Shown here: positions 1 through 9,637 of the stretch, one piece after another
How the letters are laid out: each line of letters starts with the position of its first letter
Position numbering within the stretch: position 1 is the stretch's first letter
Assembly: GCA_016717205.1 (NCBI GenBank)
Contig: JADKGC010000006.1
Span: 375,869-439,868 of the forward strand
DNA length: 64,000 nt
Reading direction: 5' to 3'
Source: Candidatus Flexifilum breve
Lineage (GTDB): Bacteria; Chloroflexota; Anaerolineae; Aggregatilineales; Phototrophicaceae
The notes under the pieces: model-generated
Told to the model about the DNA's origin: nothing
What the model saw: only the letters and a program-made list of their open reading frames with translations
The model's database searches: none
Translations under genes and position numbers: made by a program

Positions 1-473
1 GAAGAGGGCGCGGTTGGCGACTTCGGGCAGGCGCGCCACATAATACTTATAGAAAGCCGATGCGATCAAGATGATGCCACCGAGCGCGAAACCGCCGAGC
101 ATAAATAATGCACTCACCGGATGGGGCGGGGCGAACGCGCTCAAGACCCAGCTCGGCGTGTTGCCCAGCAGCGCCACGCTGCTGATGAGCCTGAACAACC
201 AGAGCAGACCAAAAATGATCCACAGGCGCGGTACGCGGTTGGTCATGTCGCGCATGCTCAACGCGCCATACGCGAACAGGGTCAGCGCTTGCGCAAACAG
301 CGCCAGCGAGCAGAATTCGGGACAGAGCGTCGCGGCGACGACGCCGAAAAAGACGGTCAGCGCCAGCCATGGCACCCCGACCGAACCCGCTGCCGCCGAA
401 TCAGCAAAAAGCCGACCACGACAATATGCGCGATCAGGCACACGAGCACCAATGTGCTGGTCACTGAATTCAT
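1..473 (-). CDS. membrane protein, 3' end outside window, frameshifted
   Basis: Partial minus-strand gene whose C-terminus lies beyond the left edge. The ATG at 471-473 opens a hydrophobic helix (MNSVTSTLVLVCLIAHIVVV...). After about 30 codons the sensible reading moves to another frame around 375-415 (GVPWLALTVFFGVVAATLCP...) and stays hydrophobic to base 1, giving at least four membrane segments. A one-base indel is needed to join the two parts. The gene starts 19 bases after the stop of the upstream AlbA-type regulator and probably shares its transcript. I do not recognise the family and cannot tell a sequencing error from a real mutation. Confidence 0.5.
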
Positions 474-492
474 TCGGGCTTCCCCCAAACGA

Positions 493-1866
493 TTACTTGA
501 GGATGTAGTACGTGCCTTTTTTCGAGCCGACCTTCAGCAGGATTTCGCGCTCAACCATATCCGCCAGGTCGAGGCGCAGCGTTTCCGCCGACACTCCCTG
601 ACACAGGGAACGGTATTCACGGTTGGTGATCGAGCCATGATCGCGGATGTATTGCAGCGCTCTAGCCTGCCGGTGATTGGTGTTGCGCACCCATTCCGGC
701 ACAACTTGACGCTCTCGAGAGTTGAACAGGGTGACGGCGAAACTGTACGGACGGGCGTCGAAGTTGGGCGGCAGATGGCCGGACTGTTCCATGACTTCCA
801 TCATCCGGTCAATGCCCAGCCCGAGCTCTTCGATGTAACCCCACTGGAACAGGCCGTTGACGATGCGCGGGTTGCGGCTGAAGTGCTCGTCGACGATGTT
901 TTCGACGGTGATGAAACCGGGCAGGCCGCCGGGGGAGATCACTTCAAGGCGATCTGAATACATGCGAATTTCGATGCGCCGCCCTTTGAGCCGGTAGTCG
1001 CGGTGGCAGATGGCATTGACGATAGCTTCACGTACGGCAAACTGCGGATATTCGGTCGTCTCTTCGCGTTCCAGCCCTTTGACGACCGCGCTCACGGCCA
1101 TCTCACTCCAGATGAGGTTCCACGCTGATTCGATCAGGCGGGGGAGCGGTCCGGTCAGTTCTTCGCGGCGGGTGTACCCGGCGAGGCCGTTTTCGCCGCG
1201 CGGCGTTTTGCCGACGAACTTGGCAAACACGACGCCGCTCTGTGGCAGCCAGTGCTGCGGATATTCGCTGAAGAGGAGAATACCGCTCACGGTCGGGCGG
1301 TCGGCGGTGTCAATCGCGCCGATTTCGCGCAGCAGATCGTCGGTCTTGCCGTTGAACGGGCGCTTGGTGCGTTCCGCGCGTTTGGCGATGTACTCCTCGA
1401 TCATCTTCTTGCTGAGATCGTCTTTGGTTGCGCCGGGGACTGGTTCGCTTTCATAGTCACCCGTCGACTTGGCGCTCGCAAGCTTGAGAATCTCCTGCCC
1501 GCCAAGCGGTCGATTAACTTGATCATCGCGGATGAGCACGCGGCCATCGCTTAGGGCATGCAGTTCAATACTGCGCGGCACCCGCAGCGCGTAGACTGTG
1601 CCGTTATCTTCCGCTTCAACCGGTTCCCAGTTCCCTGTGACGATTGAGGGGCTGCACAAGCTGTCCGCCTCTTTGAGCGCTTTCGGCAGGGCTTCGCTCT
1701 CAATCTTCACGCCTGCGTCGCCGTTGTGCTTGAGTCCCACCACCAGCGTCCCGCCTTCGGTATTCGCAAAGGCGACGAGCGTCTCGGCGATTAACTTGGC
1801 ATCCGGGATTTCGATGAAGGCTAAACGTGGACCAGGTCCATTCTTGAGAAAATCGGGATTTAGCAT
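493..1866 (-). CDS. AlbA_2/Schlafen-type putative transcriptional regulator with HATPase_c_4 domain
   Basis: A 457-residue protein with the architecture of the COG2865 family. An AlbA_2 (Schlafen-type) domain covers about residues 15-130, including the FANTEGGTLVVGL motif. A linker follows, then an HATPase_c_4-like region at about 275-390 (FAVREAIVNAICHRDY, then EVISPGGLPG). The C-terminal winged helix covers about 400-457. Such proteins are annotated as putative transcriptional regulators or RecG-like ATPases; the precise role is unknown. The ATG at 1866 is followed by a clean full-length frame. It is probably cotranscribed with the membrane protein just downstream and is divergent from the radical SAM gene at 2026. 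Confidence 0.8.
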   Translation of the reverse strand: MLNPDFLKNGPGPRLAFIEIPDAKLIAETLVAFANTEGGTLVVGLKHNGDAGVKIESEALPKALKEADSLCSPSIVTGNWEPVEAEDNGTVYALRVPRSIELHALSDGRVLIRDDQVNRPLGGQEILKLASAKSTGDYESEPVPGATKDDLSKKMIEEYIAKRAERTKRPFNGKTDDLLREIGAIDTADRPTVSGILLFSEYPQHWLPQSGVVFAKFVGKTPRGENGLAGYTRREELTGPLPRLIESAWNLIWSEMAVSAVVKGLEREETTEYPQFAVREAIVNAICHRDYRLKGRRIEIRMYSDRLEVISPGGLPGFITVENIVDEHFSRNPRIVNGLFQWGYIEELGLGIDRMMEVMEQSGHLPPNFDARPYSFAVTLFNSRERQVVPEWVRNTNHRQARALQYIRDHGSITNREYRSLCQGVSAETLRLDLADMVEREILLKVGSKKGTYYILK

Positions 1867-2025
1867 AAGAAGACTCGGTGGGCGGCTAGACGTAGTTCAT
1901 TTTAGCACGTTTTGGGGATCGGCAAAGGGACGCTTCAGTCCCAGCTTAGTGCGGAGGGTCGACAGCCTGTTTTCAATTTCGAAGACAGTGATGATCTCGC
2001 GCCGCGGAGTGTTATACTGGAAGGC

Positions 2026-3050
2026 ATGGGCGCGAAGCATTTACTCAACCTGACCGGAGATCACCTCCGGACACTGCCAATCGTGATTCTATATTTGACC
2101 GATGGCTGTAACAGCCGCTGCGTCATGTGCGATATCTGGCGCAACCCCCGCCGCAATATGTCTATGGAACTCGTCGATACGATCGCCGCCGATCTCAAAC
2201 GCCTGGCTGTTAAATGGGTGGTGCTGAGCGGTGGCGAAGCGATGCAGCATCCCCAGTGGCCGGAGATTGCGCGGCGGCTGCGGGCGGAAGGCGTGCGCGT
2301 CATCCTGCTCACCAACGGGCTGATGCTGCGCCGCCAGATCGATGAAGTCTTGGCGAGCGTCGACGAAGTCGTCGTCAGCCTGGATTCCGGGACGGCCGCC
2401 ACCTACGCCGCCATTCGCGGCGTGGACGCGTTTGACCTCGTGCTGGATGGCATTCGCGCCGTTCGCGCGGGCGGGTTGCCCGTCACCACGCGCACCACCG
2501 TGCAACGCGCGAACTACGCCGAAATCCCCCTGATCATCGAAGTGACCAAATCCGCCGATGTCAATACGATCAGCTTTCTGACCGTGGATGTCAGCAACCC
2601 GCATGCCTTTGGATCGCGCCTCATCCCTGTTGAACAACTCCGCCGCCGACCGCCTTAAGCTGCCGGACGATGTGCTGCATCTGGAACGCCTACTGGCGGA
2701 GATCGAAGTACGCTTCGCTGAAGATTTCGTCAGTCACCGCATCGCTGAGTCGCCGGACAAACTGCGGCAGATGATCGCTTATTTCCGCGCGCTGTACGAT
2801 GAAACGGCTAGGTCTCCTGTTGTCCGCTGCAATGCGCCCCATCTCTCCACGGTGATTGAAGTTGATGGGTCGCTGCGTCCGTGCTACTTCCTGCCGACGA
2901 TGGGGCACCTGAAAGCAGAGCCCTGGCGCAGGCGATTAACAACCCGGAAGCGATCGATCTGCGGCGGGCATATCGGAAGGGCGAACGACCGAAGTGCGAA
3001 CGTGTGTGTGTCCGTTGTATAAAGGGGGGCGGTCGCTGCTCCAATTATGA
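2026..3050 (+). pseudogene. radical SAM protein, three apparent frameshifts
   Basis: The N-terminal part from the ATG at 2026 has the canonical CX3CX2C cluster motif (CNSRCVMC) and a following glycine motif (LSGGEAMQHP), so this is a radical SAM enzyme that binds a 4Fe-4S cluster and S-adenosylmethionine. Reading then changes frame near 2610-2645, again near 2905-2925, and again at the GT run near 3000-3010. The last change restores a C-terminal Cys motif (CERCVCPLYKG), typical of auxiliary-cluster tails in this superfamily. The stop at 3048-3050 overlaps the next start (ATGA). Restored length is about 340 residues. Substrate unknown. It is the first gene of a three-gene block with a membrane protein and a methyltransferase. 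Confidence 0.6.
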
Positions 3051-3635
3051 TCTTTCTGATCCTGATAACGCTGGCCAGCTTCGCCTATTTTGGGCGAAAT
3101 ATCCTGATCCTGATGGGCTGGCTGAAAGGCCCGCTGCTGCGTAAATTCGAACGCTATGGCGTGGTCGATGACAGCTACACAGTGATGCCGGAACTACTCA
3201 TGAGTTTCGTGCTGCTGCTCTTTGGCGTGACGAGCCTGATCATCGAACGCTTCTTCCAGTCTGCGCTGCCGGTGGCGATGGTGGCGGTGATCTACATCTC
3301 TGGGGTGGGTGATGCTCCGCTCGGAAATGCTCGCGCAGCAGTTCCCATTTCTGTTCATGGCGCTGCCGCTGTGGTACGCCAATTTGCGGGAACGGACAAC
3401 GCGCGAGGAACGCCGCCGGATCGCGTGGCGCTGGCTGTATTTGCCCGCGCGCACCCGCCTGGCCTACAGCGCCAATGATCACGCGTTTCAACTGTGGGCA
3501 GATCTAATGATTATCGGGACTATCTCGCATACCGTTGAAGATGAAGAAACCATCGCACTCGCCGAGGGCAATTTCAGTGAAACCTATGTCTCGTTTGCGC
3601 GGGTGGCTCCGGGGAAAGCAGCCAACACTGCCTAG
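3047..3635 (+). CDS. hypothetical membrane protein, frameshifted
   Basis: Starts at an ATG overlapping the stop of the radical SAM gene. The first about 85 residues contain an N-terminal helix and a hydrophobic hairpin (MSFVLLLFGVTSLII, then VAMVAVIYI). At the G-rich run near 3300-3312 the coding signal moves one frame and continues as GWVMLRSEMLAQQFPFLFMALPLW and a basic cytoplasmic segment, ending at 3633-3635. Restored length is about 195 residues with four likely membrane segments. No family recognised. The 3' end overlaps the following methyltransferase start by about 50 bases, which suggests tight translational coupling. Confidence 0.5.
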
Positions 3636-4225
3636 CACGGCGGCCTATGCGCTGTGGGCAGCGAATTATCCACCGCACGCCCACAACCCGCTGATGGAAC
3701 TGGAACAGCGGGCGGTCAGCGCCTTGCTGCCGCCGCTGACGGCGCTCTGGTGCTCGATTTGGCGGGGAACGGGGCGTTATGGTTTGCTGGCGCAGGAACG
3801 GGGCGCGGGACAGATCATTTCACTGGATAACAGCCCGGCCATGCTCGAACGGAATCCGCTGACAGGGCGGGTCTGTGCGACGAGCGAAGCGCTGCCGCTG
3901 CCGACGCAGTCCGTCGATGTGCTCCTGTGCGGCCTGGCGTTAGGACACCTGCCCGGCGTTACCCTCTCCATCTGAGATTGGGCGCGTGCTGCGCCTGCAC
4001 GGCGTGGCGCTCATCAGCGACGTGCACCCCTTCGTCGCCCTCAATGGCGCAAAGCGCACCTTCACCGGGAAGGATGGCCGCGCATATGCGGTCGAACATC
4101 ATATGCACCTGTACGAGGATTACGGGCGTGCGGCGTCCGCTGCGGGTCTGCGGATTGATGCGGTCGCTGAACCGCGCTTAGGGCAGACGCCTGTCGTCAT
4201 TGTTTACCGCATGGTCAAGACTTAG
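3586..4225 (+). pseudogene. class I SAM-dependent methyltransferase, multiple frameshifts
   Basis: From the ATG at 3586 the product starts MSRLRGWLRGKQPT. The SAM-binding motif I (LVLDLAGNG) is only readable in a second frame for about 12 codons around 3740-3768. The original frame then resumes with RYGLLAQERGAGQIISLDNSPAML, the acidic strand-2 loop expected of class I methyltransferases. A further shift near 3957 leads to EIGRVLRLHGVALISDVHPF and the end at 4225. Restored length is about 210 residues. Substrate unknown. Three shifts in 640 bases mean it is either a decayed gene or poorly resolved sequence. Confidence 0.5.
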
Positions 4226-4297
4226 AGCGCGTCAGGATATACACACCGATCGCCGCGGCAATGATCGCGGGCGGGATGCACAGCAGGCGTACGTTTG

Positions 4298-6037
<1,740 letters not shown>

Positions 6038-6092
6038 GCTGCATTCCCGTGCGTAAATGGTGTCACATCGTAATATTGTACCGCAACCACGC

Positions 6093-6113
6093 AAACGAGA
6101 AAGAGACTCGTTT
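6093..6113. other. small hairpin between glnS and the cytochrome c lipoprotein gene
   Basis: AAACGAG (6093-6099) pairs perfectly with CTCGTTT (6107-6113) across a seven-base loop. It has no U-tract, so it is at best a weak terminator or processing site for the lipoprotein transcript that runs toward glnS. Confidence 0.3.
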
Positions 6114-6185
6114 GGCGTCCGATGGCGGCACGTTTGGGATAGCAGCTTAGCCCTTCTAGACTTGGCTCAGCTTGAGCGTTACGAC

Positions 6186-6998
6186 CTAATTTGCCGGAAT
6201 CGCGGTATCGATACTTCGAATAAACTGGAATACGCCGTCAAGGTCTTCCGCGCTCAGCACCGCACCCCACGCTGGCATCACTGTATTGATCCGGCCATTG
6301 CGCAGCGTTTCCAGCAGTTCGTCATCAGTGTAGCCGCGCACTTGATCCGTGTGGAGACTCGGAATACCGGGTGCACCTTCTGCGTAGGCACCGTGACAAC
6401 CGGAGCAGTAGAGTGCAAAAATCGCCTTGCCATGTTCAATGGGTGAGACGGACGCGTTGGCCGCGGCCTGAAGTGCCACAGTGACCGATTCGTTGTATTC
6501 GACGACGAACTCGCCAACCAGCGGTTCGGAAAGCACCACCGGGCCAAAGTATTTCACCGCGCACTCTGTCGCAGTTATCTGCACGCGTGCCGTGTTGGAA
6601 CTGATGAAAACCCCCTGAATGCCAGCTTCGGCCAATGAGGAGAACGTGACATTACACCCGTTTTGCTGGATTAAGTTCAGCGCGTTGGGCGGAATGTCCA
6701 CCGGAGTGGGGTAGACGGACAGTGTACCCTGAACCGTCGCATCGGCGGCTACATCCATCCAGAGTTGGACTGGCGGGTAAGCGGGTAGGTTTGTGTGGAA
6801 GCTTGTCCACAGCCAACGCCCCGTTTGCGCGCTGGAAGCATCAATGGCGACGGCAGGCCCGAGCGTCGCAGTCGGTGGAGGTAGGGCGATGGCAGTCGCG
6901 GTGGCGTCGAGTTCCCACTGGGGCAGGGCAATTGTGCCGCAGGCGGTCAAGCCGCAAAGTGACACAACGAAGATGGCGCGAAACAGGTGCATGATCAT
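6186..6998 (-). CDS. exported lipoprotein with one C-terminal cytochrome c domain
   Basis: A 270-residue protein with a lipoprotein signal (hydrophobic stretch ending LTACG, cysteine at residue 20). Residues about 25-180 form a sheet-rich domain I do not recognise. A class I cytochrome c domain follows: haem-binding CSGCH at about residue 200 and a distal methionine in NTVMPAW. It probably transfers electrons on the outer face of the membrane. The ATG at 6998 or the one two codons later (6992) are both possible. It stands alone, downstream of the PhoX-like gene and its terminator. The tri-haem cytochrome of the bc cluster at 26.7 kb has a similar domain. Confidence 0.85.
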   Translation of the reverse strand: MIMHLFRAIFVVSLCGLTACGTIALPQWELDATATAIALPPPTATLGPAVAIDASSAQTGRWLWTSFHTNLPAYPPVQLWMDVAADATVQGTLSVYPTPVDIPPNALNLIQQNGCNVTFSSLAEAGIQGVFISSNTARVQITATECAVKYFGPVVLSEPLVGEFVVEYNESVTVALQAAANASVSPIEHGKAIFALYCSGCHGAYAEGAPGIPSLHTDQVRGYTDDELLETLRNGRINTVMPAWGAVLSAEDLDGVFQFIRSIDTAIPAN

Positions 6999-7017
6999 GC
7001 GTTAGGCTCTCGACAAG

Positions 7018-7051
7018 ACAAAAGTGGGACGAGGCCAGCGCCTCGTCCCAC
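7018..7051 (-). terminator. rho-independent terminator of the PhoX-like gene
   Basis: A perfect 12-bp stem, GTGGGACGAGGC (7024-7035) with GCCTCGTCCCAC (7040-7051) and a four-base loop. On the minus strand it is followed by TTTTGT (7018-7023). It lies directly after the stop at 7060. Its core is the same as in the terminator at 23752-23777. Confidence 0.8.
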
Positions 7052-7059
7052 CGGATAGC

Positions 7060-8563
7060 TTAGCGATCCAGTTCGCGGATCGCGGCTTCGATGTCGGCGT
7101 CCGTCGCCGTGCCGAGTTCGATCCATTCGATCTGGAAGTAATGTTCCGCGCCAGTGCCGCCCATCTGCGTCACCTTGCCGGCATAGAGAGTCGCCGTCGA
7201 CAGATCGCCAGCTTCGGCAGCCACCGAGCGGAATAGCATGACATTCGCGCCATCGTCCCCGTGGTAGACGGTCATTTCGTCAGCGGCAAATGTGCCGTTT
7301 TCGTGGCTGAAGCGACCCAAGGCGAAACGCTTGGTCACTTCGTCGTCCAGACCATCGGGTGACAGTTCGACGAGCCAGCCATAGTCATACGGATTGGCAT
7401 CCGCGCCAACATACTCGCTCATGCCCGCCACATTGTTGAAGTCACTGGCAATGGGTTCGTATTCTTCCGAAGTCATACCGGTGTTCCATGGCGTTACGCT
7501 CGAACCGCAGTTCGTCCACGTGCCGTTGACGCCGCTGAAGTTGACCATCTGGCCATCAACCACTTCCCCACCCGGTTTCTGACTTGATGAGGTATAAACG
7601 GCCCACGCCGCCCGGGATAGTTTCCATGTTGGTGTACAGCCAGCCTTCAGAGCCATCTTCGGCGGTCGGCAGCCACATATTGCCATCGGGATCATTGCTC
7701 ACGAACATCAGCGAGCCTGTGACATCGTAAATGCCACCGAAGACGTCGCCACTGTAGCTGTTCGGAATAGGATCGCCCACGCGCGCGATGACCTGAATTT
7801 CACCCGCCGCCACGCCCGCCCGCAGCTGCGCGTCACCTTCCGGAACGGCGATCGGTTCAAAGTCGTCAGTATTGGCATTGAAACCGTTGACGACCATCAC
7901 CACACCCGCGTTGTAGGGATACAGGTTGGTCGCGTCGGGGTGCTGCACGTTGAAGAAGACCGTACCGTCCGCGGCGATATAGACACCGGTCACTTCGCCG
8001 CCAGCGGGGACGTAGCCCCAGCGCTTGAGCGACTGATCAGCCGGGTTGTAAACCCAAATCATGTTGTTGTGATGACGGCCACTATCTTCCCAAATCCACA
8101 CGCGACCCATGGCATCGACACCGACACCATCTGGATTCGAGATGCTGTCCACATCACACCGGTTCGGGCCGTCATCGGTATTGTTCGGGCCACCGCCGAT
8201 GACCAGCGGATGCAGTTCGCTCATGGTGTAGTCTTCGGCCAGGTCGGCGTAATAGACGATACCGCAGCGGTTCTCATCCACCGAGATTTCGCCCGTACCG
8301 TCGGTCATCGCGCCGGTGATGTCGCTCATGGCCATGTACAGGCGCATGTTCGTATTGTCAACGACAACCCATTCCATCTTGTTGAACTCGGCAGTCGCGC
8401 CGAGCGATGCGCCGTATGCGCGGCTTTCGAGGAAGGCTGCAAAAGGATGATCAAGTGGGATCATGTTGCCGGTGGCGTCTTGGGCGGCCACAGGCAGCAC
8501 AAACGACAGAACGACGGTGGCGAAAAGTAAGACGAGTGTGGACAGAATAATGCGTGACTTCAT
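7060..8563 (-). CDS. secreted PhoX-like (DUF839) beta-propeller protein, one frameshift
   Basis: Starts at the ATG at 8561-8563 with a signal peptide (MKSRIILSTLVLLFATVVLS... ending VAAQD). The first part reads MEWVVVDNTNMRLYMAMSD, GVDAMGRVWIWED, then GVYIAADGTVFFNVQHP. These resemble the second half of PhoX-family phosphatases. The later part, SSVTPWNTGMTSEEYEP and KRFALGRFSHENGTF, resembles the first half. A one-base change in a G run near 7560-7575 (GGGTGGGG) splits the frame; restoring it joins LIKSETG to GEVVDGQMVNF. Restored length is about 500 residues. Family membership is inferred from motif resemblance. The phosphatase activity of PhoX proteins needs Ca/Fe ligands that I did not map. 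Confidence 0.65.
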
Positions 8564-8971
8564 TCGTAAATCCCCCCATTTGGGCAACGACGTACAGATA
8601 TGTGGCCTTTTTCAAGGCTGCCCAAAGCATAGAAGACGAAGTTTATGACAATTCCCCAGACGGATTAAGCGGACTTAATGGCGCAAGTACACATGATGTT
8701 CGTCATGATTGCACGTATGACATGCGGAGTTCACGTGGATTGCTTGCCGGTTGCGGGCGGGTGCGCGCCGTGATCTTCACCACGCGCGGCTGAACGCGTC
8801 GCCCGGCAGGCAGCGACTTAGGACAAATGTCGGAGGCGCGCCTGCGGGTTTGCAGTAAGATCGGGATCGGTCTAGGTCGAATGTCTGCTAGGAATGCGAT
8901 GATCTGCGGACGACGAAAGGGTAGTCAGGGAATAGGATGGTTCTCAAACGTTCGGAACAAGGGAGAGCGAG
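8564..8971. other. intergenic region between divergent genes
   Basis: A 408-base region without a gene. It must hold the promoters of the PhoX-like gene (minus) and the response regulator (plus). Besides the leader stem at 8579-8626 it contains the inverted repeat CATGA-N6-TCATG at 8692-8707, a possible regulator site. I found no convincing -35/-10 pair. Confidence 0.4.
8579..8626 (-). promoter_or_regulatory. structured 5' leader of the PhoX-like gene
   Basis: An outer stem TTTGGGCA (8579-8586) with TGCCCAAA (8619-8626) encloses an inner stem GCCTT/AAGGC (8605-8609 with 8614-8618). The outer stem ends a few bases before the G-rich ribosome-binding run next to the start at 8563, so folding could affect translation. 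Seen by eye only, not folded computationally. Confidence 0.35.
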
Positions 8972-9613
8972 ATGCCTATTCGGATCGTAATTGCGGATGA
9001 CCACGCCATTGTGCGTCAGGGGCTCCGCGTATTTCTCAGCGTTGACCCGGAACTGGAAGTCATCGGGGAGGCGGTCAACGGCAAGCAGGCGGTCGAATTG
9101 GCGCATCGACTGCAGCCGGATGTCGTGTTGATGGATTTGGTGATGCCCGTCCTTGGTGGGGTCGATGCGATCACCGCAATTCGCCGTGAACTGCCCGATG
9201 TCGAAGTGATCGCGCTCACCAGTGTGCTCGAAGATAATTCGGTCAGTGATGCCGTGCGTGCCGGGGCGATTGGCTATCTGCTCAAAGACACGGCGGCGGA
9301 TGAGCTGACCAAGGCCATTAAGGCGGCGGCGGCGGGACAGGTGCAGCTCTCGCCGAAAGCTGCGCAGCGCTTGATGCGCGACATGCGCGCGCCGGAAAAC
9401 CCGGACAGCCTCACCCAGCGCGAAACGGAAATCCTCAAGCTGATCGGACGAGGCTTGTCGAACAAAGAGATCGCGCTGGAACTGCAAATCGGTGAGAAGA
9501 CGGTGCGTACGCATGTGAGCAATGTTCTGGGCAAGCTGAACGTGGTCAGCCGCACGCAAGCCGCACTGCATGCCGTCCGCATCGGGTTGGTCGATCTACC
9601 GGACTCGTCTTAG
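8972..9613 (+). CDS. NarL/FixJ-family response regulator
   Basis: A 213-residue two-component response regulator. The receiver domain is residues 1-120 with acidic pocket DD at 9-10, phosphoacceptor Asp55 (VLMDLVMP) and Lys near 105. A LuxR-type helix-turn-helix lies at about 147-205 (LTQRETEILKLIGRGLSNKEIA). It controls transcription when phosphorylated. The ATG at 8972 has a GGGAGAG ribosome-binding site. The GAF-containing kinase 24 bases downstream is the obvious partner. Targets unknown. Confidence 0.93.
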   Translation: MPIRIVIADDHAIVRQGLRVFLSVDPELEVIGEAVNGKQAVELAHRLQPDVVLMDLVMPVLGGVDAITAIRRELPDVEVIALTSVLEDNSVSDAVRAGAIGYLLKDTAADELTKAIKAAAAGQVQLSPKAAQRLMRDMRAPENPDSLTQRETEILKLIGRGLSNKEIALELQIGEKTVRTHVSNVLGKLNVVSRTQAALHAVRIGLVDLPDSS

Positions 9614-9637
9614 CATGAAAGTGGGAGATACTGCGGC

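Noticed and set aside
121..957. 278-codon plus-strand frame at the left edge
   Set aside because: It covers the ends of two minus-strand genes and is Arg/Gln-rich; a shadow.
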